A stretch of 6,473 nt of DNA from Candidatus Thalassarchaeaceae archaeon (GTDB lineage: Archaea; Thermoplasmatota; Poseidoniia; Poseidoniales; Thalassarchaeaceae), in NCBI GenBank assembly GCA_029250565.1, contig JAQXFA010000155.1:1-6473 (forward strand), given 5' to 3'. The notes beneath the pieces were generated by a model, which saw only the letters and a list, made by a program, of their open reading frames with translations, was not told the origin of the DNA and made no database searches. The position numbers and the translations under genes were made by a program. Within the stretch, counting starts at the first letter, position 1; every line of letters begins with the position of its first letter. This document shows positions 1 through 5,687 of this stretch, one piece after another.

Positions 1-116
1 AACAACATTTGCTCAACCACCTCAGGTATTACATCTAATTCATTGTAAACATCAGTCTCTCTTCCAGGTTCTGCAACTATCAGCACAATGGCCGTCGCTT
101 CATTTGATTGTATCAT
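1..116 (-). CDS. Lrp/AsnC-type ligand-binding (RAM) domain protein, 3' part missing
   Basis: Only the first 38 codons are in the window; the gene runs off the left edge. The visible protein starts MIQSNEATAIVLIVAEPG and continues RETDVYNELDVIPEVVEQ. This matches the first beta strand, helix and 'IPEV' turn of the Lrp/AsnC ligand-binding (RAM) domain, a small alpha/beta fold that binds amino acids or other effectors and oligomerises. No helix-turn-helix precedes it, and the codon directly before the ATG is an in-frame TAG, so the start is fixed and the protein begins at the RAM domain. Stand-alone RAM proteins of roughly 75-80 residues are common in archaea, where they are thought to modulate full-length Lrp regulators or metabolic enzymes. 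GGAGAGG lies five bases before the ATG. The ligand cannot be read from this fragment. The family call is fairly good, given the short length. Confidence 0.66.
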   Translation of the reverse strand, partial: MIQSNEATAIVLIVAEPGRETDVYNELDVIPEVVEQML

Positions 117-121
117 CTAAT

Positions 122-128
122 CCTCTCC
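122..128 (-). promoter_or_regulatory. Ribosome binding site of the RAM-domain gene
   Basis: On the minus strand GGAGAGG is followed by five bases (ATTAG) and then ATG at 116-114. Both sequence and spacing suit pairing with the 3' end of archaeal 16S rRNA. With the in-frame TAG just before the ATG it settles the start of this gene, and it shows that this organism uses Shine-Dalgarno initiation for at least some genes. Confidence 0.6.
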
Positions 129-155
129 GTGAACCGTAGTAGTGTGGTCTCTGCG

Positions 156-161
156 TATAAA
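156..161 (-). promoter_or_regulatory. TATA-like box for the RAM-domain gene
   Basis: The minus strand reads TTTATA (plus strand TATAAA) within AGTTTATACG. A start site 25-27 bases downstream would fall near 131-133, giving a leader of about 16 bases that just includes the GGAGAGG ribosome binding site. The geometry fits an archaeal TBP/TFB promoter. No transcription start data support it; it is a pattern match. Confidence 0.4.
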
Positions 162-186
162 CTGGTCGCTTAAACAAATTAATTGG

Positions 187-199
187 CTTAATTTTATTC
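187..199 (+). promoter_or_regulatory. Possible TATA-like element for the kinase-phosphatidyltransferase operon
   Basis: An AT-rich stretch, CTTAATTTTATTC, sits in the divergent spacer. With an archaeal TATA-to-start distance of about 25 bases, transcription would begin near 218-222, just before the TTG/ATG at 230-235. That would give a very short leader with no Shine-Dalgarno sequence, a pattern common in archaea. The element is not a strong consensus match. The spacer 117-232 shows no RNA gene or other ORF that I can support. Confidence 0.3.
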
Positions 200-232
200 T
201 AACTCAATTACCACGCCTACGCCACCACCTTG

Positions 233-832
233 ATGAGCATCACAACTAACCCCTGCGTGATGAGCCGGGATTCCGCACACCGAATTGCCATCACTGGAAC
301 CCCGGGTAGCGGCAAAACCACTGTGGCTGAATTTGCGCTTGCTAATTCTAATGCGAGATGGCTTCTTTCAGTAATTAGTGACAAAGAATTAGCCGAAATG
401 AATGGTGTGCTTGGCGAAATTGACAGCAATGATGGTGCCCGGCCAATTGATGTTGAGAAATTAGCAGCTACCCTTTCAGAACAATGGAAACAATACCCTG
501 ATTGTGATATGTTGATTGATGGGCATCTGTCGCATCTGCTTCCTGTTGATGCTATCGTCATTATCCGCTGTAATCCCGAAGTGCTTCAAATCAGAATGCA
601 GGAAAGAGGTTGGTCGAAATCAAAAATTGATGAAAATGCTGAGTGGGAACTACTTGGGGCTGCATGGAACGATGAGCACGAGTGGGGGGAGACTCCTGTA
701 TTGGAATTAGATTCCACGGAAACTGGTGTTGATTCACTTTTCTCACATATTGAGGCTTGGGCAAGAGATGGGTTCAAGCCCAAAAGCCCAGAGCAACGAA
801 TTGACTGGATTACAGTCTTACATGGTGAATGA
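233..832 (+). CDS. Fap7/AK6-family adenylate kinase (NMP kinase / ribosome maturation ATPase-like)
   Basis: A cytoplasmic P-loop protein of about 199 residues, near the usual 170-190 for archaeal members. Seen in order (ATG 233 numbering): strand RIAIT then the Walker A loop GTPGSGKT at about 22-29; the family signature DGHLSHLLP at 96-104; strand AIVIIRC followed by the lid-like segment ERGWSKSKIDEN at about 124-135. The GHL(S/A)HLLP and RGWS..KI.EN motifs are typical of the Fap7/hCINAP/AK6 group rather than of canonical adenylate kinases. Eukaryotic and archaeal members phosphorylate AMP or hydrolyse ATP and bind ribosomal protein uS11 during small-subunit rRNA maturation. The start is uncertain: TTG 230, ATG 233 and ATG 260 are in frame and none has a Shine-Dalgarno sequence. 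ATG 233 suits a near-leaderless transcript; ATG 260 would give a protein closer to typical homologues. Its stop overlaps the next start (ATGA at 829-832), so the two genes are probably cotranscribed and translationally coupled. Confidence 0.88.
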   Translation: MSITTNPCVMSRDSAHRIAITGTPGSGKTTVAEFALANSNARWLLSVISDKELAEMNGVLGEIDSNDGARPIDVEKLAATLSEQWKQYPDCDMLIDGHLSHLLPVDAIVIIRCNPEVLQIRMQERGWSKSKIDENAEWELLGAAWNDEHEWGETPVLELDSTETGVDSLFSHIEAWARDGFKPKSPEQRIDWITVLHGE

Positions 833-1533
833 ACATGGCACTAAACAATCTACGAGAACAATTTACGAAATTTATTGCGCCTTTGGTTAATAAGTTGGGT
901 TTTTTAGATCCAAATCACATATCCTGGTTTAGTCTGTTTATTGCTGGGATTTCTGCATGGTGTTTTGCGACTGCAACTGCTGATGCAGAGGGTGCAAGAA
1001 AACTAATTGTTGCCACACTACTTTTTGCATTTGCAGCATTTTGTGATGCTTTAGATGGACAAATTGCACGAGTTCACAATAAAGACTCGTTGTATGGGGA
1101 TTTCCTAGACCATACCATTGACAGAATTGTTGATTTTGGTATCATAGTGGCTATTGGAGTCAATACTGCATGGCTTACCTCACCACATCTTGGCTATATG
1201 GCTGGGTTAGCTACTTTGATGGGTTCATACATGGGGACACAATCTCAATCCGTTGGCCTAGGTAGGAACTACGGAGGGTTCGGTAGAGCTGACAGGATGA
1301 CAATTACCTTTATTGGCTGTTTAGTGGCTATTTGGCAAGCAAATTACGGAGTCAATGATTATGGGCAAATACCACTATTTAATGTTGAAATTAATGCTCT
1401 ATCAATTGTGCTTTTAATTTCACTTTTAGGTGGAATATACTCATTTTTAACTCGTTTTACCACCGCCCGCAAGGAACTCGTAGCGATGATATCCGCCCCC
1501 CTAGGGGGCGATGATAACGGTGATGATAATTAA
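829..1533 (+). CDS. CDP-alcohol phosphatidyltransferase, probably archaetidylinositol-phosphate-synthase-like
   Basis: An integral membrane enzyme of 234 residues that transfers a phosphate-linked head group from a CDP-activated lipid to an alcohol acceptor. The full family motif D-x2-DG-x2-AR-x8-G-x3-D-x3-D is present: D73, D76, G77, A80, R81, G90, D94, D98, which bind two metal ions and the CDP moiety. About six hydrophobic segments can be seen, near residues 31-50, 59-72, 99-116, 121-138, 150-168 and 184-205. The N-terminus (LREQFTKFIAPLVNKLG) and the later GLGRNYGGFGRADR segment resemble archaeal archaetidylinositol phosphate synthases. The acceptor cannot be fixed from sequence alone; archaetidylserine or archaetidylglycerol phosphate synthesis remain possible. 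ATG 829 overlaps the stop of the kinase gene; ATG 835 is an alternative start. The C-terminus ends in a short Asp/Asn-rich stretch encoded just after a GC-rich hairpin. Confidence 0.87.
   Translation: MNMALNNLREQFTKFIAPLVNKLGFLDPNHISWFSLFIAGISAWCFATATADAEGARKLIVATLLFAFAAFCDALDGQIARVHNKDSLYGDFLDHTIDRIVDFGIIVAIGVNTAWLTSPHLGYMAGLATLMGSYMGTQSQSVGLGRNYGGFGRADRMTITFIGCLVAIWQANYGVNDYGQIPLFNVEINALSIVLLISLLGGIYSFLTRFTTARKELVAMISAPLGGDDNGDDN
1494..1510 (+). repeat. GC-rich inverted repeat near the end of the phosphatidyltransferase gene
   Basis: CGCCCCC at 1494-1500 and GGGGGCG at 1504-1510 form a perfect 7-bp stem with a three-base loop (CTA). It lies inside the coding region, about 20 bases before the stop, and encodes the SAPLGG segment. 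The run of C then G stands out against the AT-leaning surroundings. No T-run follows, so it does not look like a classical intrinsic terminator. It might stabilise the 3' end of the operon transcript or be chance. Confidence 0.55.
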
Positions 1534-1608
1534 AATGGCTAAGATTTGACTCTAAATGCCCTTACAATGCGTCAGCCTCATAACCGCCTCGTTACCACAC
1601 CCCCTTAC

Positions 1609-1614
1609 GGAGGG
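1609..1614 (+). promoter_or_regulatory. Shine-Dalgarno-like site choosing GTG 1622
   Basis: GGAGGG is followed by seven bases (ATTGAGC) and an in-frame GTG at 1622. The alternative ATG at 1637 would be 22 bases away, too far for normal pairing. The longest open frame starts at 1556, upstream of this site, and would put a non-hydrophobic stretch before the signal peptide. The site therefore favours GTG 1622. The spacer 1534-1621 otherwise shows no clear promoter, terminator or RNA gene. Confidence 0.5.
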
Positions 1615-1621
1615 ATTGAGC

Positions 1622-4600
1622 GTGCGCTGTAATTTGATGAGTAAATCAATTCTAATAACCGCACTTATGCTACTGGTTTCAGCGGTACCATTCGTACCTG
1701 CTGTTGCTGCTGATCAGGCCGCGCCGGGTGATATGCAAGCACAGAATATTGATGCAATGTTTGATTACTTTACTGAATCTACGACAATAATGTGGGATAA
1801 TGTTCAAACCCAAAATTTGACCATTGCTCAAATGCTTCAGACAAGCAGATACCTAGTCTATCGTAGTGATTCGCAGATGAATTCCAGCCAAATTCAGAAC
1901 GGCACGATTCCGTATATCGCTAACGTCTCCGCTTGCACAGGCAATGTAGTCAGTTGTCCTGGCCAGCAACATTCTGTCAATCACCCATTACCTCCTGGAG
2001 TCAATGGCACGTTCTATTACGGTATTGCTACTCAACTAGATGATGGTTCACTCAAAGCATTCATGGAGTTGGGGAGTGCTCATATCCCCGAACCGATTTA
2101 CGAAAATACGCATGATATTATTGCACCATTTGCGGTAAACGCCACCTTTTATCCAGACACCAGTAGAACTAGAATTGACTGGATTAATCTCAATCAACTT
2201 CAACCCGGCACTTTGCTTGAGACTGGCCCAAATGCATACATCTCTAACATTTATCGACATCTTTCTCCAGCAAATAGAGCGAACTGGTTTGGAATGCAAA
2301 AGACACTGATTGCAAGCGAACCTGCTGGTGTGTCAAGCACATCTTATGATGTTCCGCCCAACACTGATGTTGAGGCATATTATTCCGTGACTTACCTTTA
2401 CCTTGGTTACGAAGACGCCCGCTTTATTGGTGGTGTCAACACCATGGATGCTGAATTCCCAGTTGCTGAAGATAATGTCGCACCTATTGATGTCGAAGGC
2501 GTGGAAGCTTCATTCATAGCCGAATCGCTTGGTGGTACAGGAAATACCACAATCACTTGGATTGATATCCCAGAAGAACTTGGCGCTATGTATCATGTAT
2601 GGCGCTCAGGTGCACCATTCAATGACACCCTAGATCCGAACGTTGAGCATATCGCTGCGGTTCCATCGGGAGTGACAACCTACCGCTATGAAGTTGATAG
2701 GGGGTCCCTAGGTTATGCATACTATGCAGTAACCGCTGCTGATGCTCGTGGCAACCACAATAGCACAATCCTACCTTCCTCTGTGGCTGGACCTATCATG
2801 GAGAATGCTTTCGATCCGTGGGTAGCAGAACCAACTAATGTCCAAGCCGTATATATCGGTGAAGGATGGACAAATGTAACTTGGACTGACCAAATGGGTG
2901 CGGAAGGCGAATATTACCATATTTGGCACTCTTGGACTAAACTTTCAGCAGCAAGTAATCTCACTCTTGAAGCAACTCTTGCCGCAACAGTACCCGATGG
3001 AGTTGAATATGCATTAATTCCGGTTCCAATGGATAAGGACAGGCTTTCTTACTATTGTATAACGTCAGTTACTCGATATAATCATCTCAATGCAACATAT
3101 GAAGATACGCGCTTCATCCAAAATTGTATACCATTGTCTGTTCGCGAAGATACTCTCCCCCCTGCACCAGTACAACTCGCCCAACCGATGCTTCAAGGTG
3201 GCCAAAATAGCATTTTATTATCATGGATTAATTCCTTGGCTGAAGAGGACGAAACCTACTCCATTTGGCGACATCTCGGCACACCATTTGAAAACAATGA
3301 GACCGGAAATTTGTCTGATGGCGAAGGCTGGGAATTGATGATTGACAGTTATCTACCACTACCTTCTGAAACCACAATCCTCAGAGAATTATCTCTAGAA
3401 GAAAACTTGGATCGTTATGCTTGGTATGCTCTTATCATAGCAGATTCATGGGGTAATTCAAGAGATTCTGTCACTAATCGTTCAAACGTATGGCTTGTGC
3501 ATGAGGACACTACACCTCCTGAAGTAGAAATTTTACTTGGGATAGGTGGAGAAGAAGGAATGCCCGGTGGCCCACTAAAAAGCGGGGATTATCGATTACA
3601 TATCCATAGTGGAGAACCATTAGAAGAATTCCCTATGATTCAGGTGCATACTGAAGATTACATCGAAGGTTCAGCAATTGGCACCACATTCACACCTGAA
3701 GGTGAAGTTACCCGTGCCACACCATTCCTAGCATCTGATACTCATTTCATCTGGGATTTCCCTATTCCAAATGGAATGGATACAAATAACGTTACAGTCA
3801 TTGCTACGTTAGTTGACATCGTGGGGAATTCACAAACTTTCTCGCTAACTAATTGGTCAGTTGATTCCAAATCACCGACCATTGAATTATTTTCACCATC
3901 GTCTGAAAGCATGTACCTATATGGGACTGAAATCAGAATTCATGGTGTAGTCACTGACGATGTTGGACTTATTGAAGTAAAATACCAATTCACTAATGTG
4001 GGAGAATTCTTCAATGAGGAATTTGAATGGGAAAACGTCACTGAAATTACTCCTCTAGGTGCACCTTCAAACACTTTGGTTTTCAGCATGACTGAACCTG
4101 CTTCAACATTTGAAGACCCAGGGAATCACAGATTGAAAATCATGGCAAAGGATTTCGCAGGGAATGAAAAATTGTTCATAACCACATTCTATGTTGACCA
4201 CTGTTATGAAAACATCAGTGGAATCACCCTTTGTCAAAGTGGTAATACCCCATTCAATGAAGAAGAACAAGAACCTGAGGCTCCTCTATCTCTAACTAGC
4301 CCGCCTTACATCATTATCATTGCAGTTGGAGCCTTCAATTTGTTGCTACTATTCTTTGCCATCATGATGGGAGTACTTGCTGCCCAAGACCCATCCAAGA
4401 AGAAGAAAGGTGATGATGAGTTTGATGAAGAAGATGATTGGATGATGGAATTCATGGGCGGTGGTGATAGTGGTAGCGGTTCAGGTGATGCTGCAGATGC
4501 TGGCCTAGCTGAACTAGAAGGACCAAAGGAAACCAAACAATTAGACGATGAAGATGATCCATTCGCTAAGGAAACTGGTGACAAGAAACGCAGGAAAAAG

Positions 4601-4780
4601 GCCGTTGTTGAGGACGATGATGACTTTGATGATGACTTCGATGATGATGATGATGGTGATGATGGGGATGATTGGGGTGACGATGATGAAGAAGAAGCCC
4701 CGAAGAAAAGGAAGCCAAAGAAGCGTAGACCATCATCTAAGAAAAAGCCAAAGCGCCGAGCTGTAAAACGCAGAAATTAA
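1622..4780 (+). CDS. Large secreted, membrane-anchored surface protein with fibronectin-III-like repeats and a charged tail
   Basis: About 1052 residues from GTG 1622 (1047 from ATG 1637). It opens with a Sec-type signal peptide: basic start, hydrophobic ILITALMLLVSAVPFVPAVAA, cleavage probably near residue 31. The outer part holds five divergent fibronectin-III-like units, each with a Y-x-(V/I)-(W/Y)-R/H-type strand and a later YY/WY-(A/S/G/C)-(V/I)-T strand: about residues 77/132, 210/254, 324/367, 431/477 and 547/601. Two Ig-like segments follow (TTPPEVEILL near 631; SPTIELFSPSSESMYLYG near 751, then DVGLIEVKYQF). More than a dozen N-x-S/T sequons and paired cysteines (for example HCYENISGITLC near 861) suit an extracellular glycoprotein. 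One membrane helix, PPYIIIIAVGAFNLLLLFFA, lies at about 894-921. It is followed by a 131-residue cytoplasmic tail with alternating acidic and basic blocks. The function is not recognised; adhesion, cell-surface structure or ligand binding are all possible. The architecture is clear; the start is less certain. Confidence 0.85.
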   Translation: MRCNLMSKSILITALMLLVSAVPFVPAVAADQAAPGDMQAQNIDAMFDYFTESTTIMWDNVQTQNLTIAQMLQTSRYLVYRSDSQMNSSQIQNGTIPYIANVSACTGNVVSCPGQQHSVNHPLPPGVNGTFYYGIATQLDDGSLKAFMELGSAHIPEPIYENTHDIIAPFAVNATFYPDTSRTRIDWINLNQLQPGTLLETGPNAYISNIYRHLSPANRANWFGMQKTLIASEPAGVSSTSYDVPPNTDVEAYYSVTYLYLGYEDARFIGGVNTMDAEFPVAEDNVAPIDVEGVEASFIAESLGGTGNTTITWIDIPEELGAMYHVWRSGAPFNDTLDPNVEHIAAVPSGVTTYRYEVDRGSLGYAYYAVTAADARGNHNSTILPSSVAGPIMENAFDPWVAEPTNVQAVYIGEGWTNVTWTDQMGAEGEYYHIWHSWTKLSAASNLTLEATLAATVPDGVEYALIPVPMDKDRLSYYCITSVTRYNHLNATYEDTRFIQNCIPLSVREDTLPPAPVQLAQPMLQGGQNSILLSWINSLAEEDETYSIWRHLGTPFENNETGNLSDGEGWELMIDSYLPLPSETTILRELSLEENLDRYAWYALIIADSWGNSRDSVTNRSNVWLVHEDTTPPEVEILLGIGGEEGMPGGPLKSGDYRLHIHSGEPLEEFPMIQVHTEDYIEGSAIGTTFTPEGEVTRATPFLASDTHFIWDFPIPNGMDTNNVTVIATLVDIVGNSQTFSLTNWSVDSKSPTIELFSPSSESMYLYGTEIRIHGVVTDDVGLIEVKYQFTNVGEFFNEEFEWENVTEITPLGAPSNTLVFSMTEPASTFEDPGNHRLKIMAKDFAGNEKLFITTFYVDHCYENISGITLCQSGNTPFNEEEQEPEAPLSLTSPPYIIIIAVGAFNLLLLFFAIMMGVLAAQDPSKKKKGDDEFDEEDDWMMEFMGGGDSGSGSGDAADAGLAELEGPKETKQLDDEDDPFAKETGDKKRRKKAVVEDDDDFDDDFDDDDDGDDGDDWGDDDEEEAPKKRKPKKRRPSSKKKPKRRAVKRRN
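4583..4777 (+). repeat. Low-complexity GAT/GAC-rich tract and Lys/Arg block in the tail of the surface protein
   Basis: The tail alternates sharply in charge. KKRRKK is encoded at 4583-4600. Next comes a 29-codon block at 4610-4696 in which 23 residues are Asp or Glu, mostly as GAT GAT runs. A 27-codon block at 4697-4777 follows, in which 17 residues are Lys or Arg. The near-repetitive GAT codons could slip during replication and change tail length without breaking the frame. An earlier KKKK plus acidic patch is encoded near 4397-4440. Confidence 0.75.
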
Positions 4781-4835
4781 GATTTCTTAATTCTCATCAG
4801 TATTCGTCTTTTCAACACGAACAATAGGAGTGGTA

Positions 4836-4868
4836 ATGCGTGATGGCACAACTCGCATGGTGAGGTGA
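4836..4868 (+). CDS. Possible 10-codon leader ORF before the helical-protein gene
   Basis: ATG at 4836 is preceded by GGAG (4827-4830) with a five-base gap, a good Shine-Dalgarno spacing. The ORF encodes MRDGTTRMVR and ends with TGA at 4866-4868. That stop lies within GAGGTGA (4862-4868), the ribosome binding site proposed for the next gene. A ribosome finishing here would be placed to restart at TTG 4874. A competing reading, ATG 4843 (MAQLAW, stop 4861-4863), and a 23-codon minus-strand ORF cover the same bases, so this may be chance. It is listed because signal, spacing and stop position agree. Confidence 0.3.
   Translation: MRDGTTRMVR
4862..4868 (+). promoter_or_regulatory. Shine-Dalgarno site choosing TTG 4874
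   Basis: GAGGTGA matches seven bases of the archaeal anti-Shine-Dalgarno complement (GGAGGTGATC). It sits five bases before an in-frame TTG at 4874. The GTG at 4865 lies inside the site and so could not use it, and ATG 4883 is 14 bases away. TTG 4874 is therefore the best supported start of the downstream gene. Confidence 0.55.
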
Positions 4869-4873
4869 GCCTT

Positions 4874-5665
4874 TTGTTCGGCATGGATGACCCGGTCAAA
4901 GTTCTAAATCAGTTACGTAATTACGTCGCTGATGGCCGTCTTGAAATTTCAGAAGTAATGGCCGAGGAATTAACATCTCTTCTGTTATCAGAAAAGAAGA
5001 GAACACTTCAGAGGCAGGAATTATTGGTACTTGCATTACGAGATCATGCTAACATTCTAGAAATTAGACAAAAGTGGAAATTGAGTATGAAAGCAGCCAA
5101 GACTTTGTCTAAAGAGTCGGCTAAACTAAGCCAAATGCGTGCAAAAGAAGGCATTAGTGGAGATGATGAGGCTGCACTCAAAATTGAAGACTCAATGCAA
5201 ATGGGGAGAATAAATTTACATCTTGGTAATTTGAGAAAGGCGTTGAATGGATTTTCTACAGCAGGAAAGACTGGTCATATTGAAGCTCATCTACTCTCTG
5301 TTGAAGCATTTGAAAAATGCAAAGGTTCCCTCAAGAAAGCGACAAAAGTTGCAAAAAAATTGAACAATGCACTTGGCGAATGTGGGCCAGTTAATCGAGA
5401 GAATGGTGAATTTATTCTCATTTCAAAAAATGGACTTACAACTTCTGTTGAAAAAGTTACCACCTCATTAGAACGTTGGATTCAACCTTCATTAGGATTG
5501 AAGCAAGATGTTGTGACTTCGTTAACCACCAGACTTCAATCATTACGCAAGCAAATTGCTTCAATAGAATCTGGAGAACAGGCTGCGAATGCTAGACTAC
5601 AAACAGCAATTGACTCACTACAACCTACTGTAGACTATCATGAATATTCACAATCAAGTCGCTAA
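4874..5665 (+). CDS. Uncharacterised soluble helical protein, TPR-like centre and C-terminal coiled coil
   Basis: 263 residues from TTG 4874; alternatives are GTG 4865 (266) and ATG 4883 (260). I do not recognise the family. The protein has no signal peptide and no membrane segment and looks almost wholly alpha-helical. The N-terminal third (DDPVKVLNQLRNYVADGRLE) holds short amphipathic helices followed by a Lys/Arg-rich helix near residues 40-95. Residues about 105-150 (MGRINLHLGNLRKALNGFS, then AHLLSVEAFEKCKGSLKKA) have the alternating small and large residues of TPR-like helical hairpins. Residues about 208-247 (TTRLQSLRKQIASIE) have a heptad-like pattern suggesting a coiled coil. Such shapes usually serve as scaffolds or adaptors; that role is an inference. 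It lies 93 bases after the surface-protein gene on the same strand, possibly in one transcript, and converges on the zinc-ribbon membrane protein gene. Confidence 0.8.
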   Translation: MFGMDDPVKVLNQLRNYVADGRLEISEVMAEELTSLLLSEKKRTLQRQELLVLALRDHANILEIRQKWKLSMKAAKTLSKESAKLSQMRAKEGISGDDEAALKIEDSMQMGRINLHLGNLRKALNGFSTAGKTGHIEAHLLSVEAFEKCKGSLKKATKVAKKLNNALGECGPVNRENGEFILISKNGLTTSVEKVTTSLERWIQPSLGLKQDVVTSLTTRLQSLRKQIASIESGEQAANARLQTAIDSLQPTVDYHEYSQSSR

Positions 5666-5670
5666 ATCAA

Positions 5671-5679
5671 GTTCTTTTT
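5671..5679 (+). terminator. T-rich transcription stop after the helical-protein gene
   Basis: GTTCTTTTT lies six bases after the TAA at 5663-5665, in the 22-base gap between two convergent genes. Archaeal RNA polymerase often terminates at T-runs on the coding strand without a hairpin. No equivalent T-run is seen for the minus-strand gene in this gap, so its transcript may extend into the opposing gene. This is a weak pattern call. Confidence 0.35.
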
Positions 5680-5687
5680 GGTGTTGG

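Noticed and set aside
217..561. A 114-codon open frame on the minus strand opposite the kinase gene
   Set aside because: It is antisense to a clear Fap7/AK6 coding region with all motifs intact, has Ser/Leu-rich shadow-like composition, and lacks a recognisable domain.
1494..1510. Intrinsic terminator at the GC-rich hairpin
   Set aside because: No T-run follows the stem and it lies within the coding sequence before the stop.
1556..1621. N-terminal extension of the large surface protein from ATG 1556
   Set aside because: The added 22 residues are not conserved-looking, they precede a normal signal peptide, and the GGAGGG site lies inside them.
4306..4584. A 92-codon minus-strand frame with Ser- and Pro-rich protein
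   Set aside because: It is the mirror image of the GAT/GAA-rich acidic tail; its serine runs arise from the antisense of the Asp/Glu codons.
4548..4766. A Met-rich plus-strand frame (MMTLMMTSMMMMM)
   Set aside because: It is a frame-shifted reading of the GAT repeats (ATG ATG), giving poly-Met with no plausible function.
4787..4858. A 23-codon minus-strand ORF (MRVVPSRITTPIVRVEKT...) in the spacer before the helical-protein gene
   Set aside because: The peptide looks protein-like and its composition is reasonable, but there is no ribosome binding site, it is very short, and it overlaps the better supported plus-strand signals. It would need conservation evidence.
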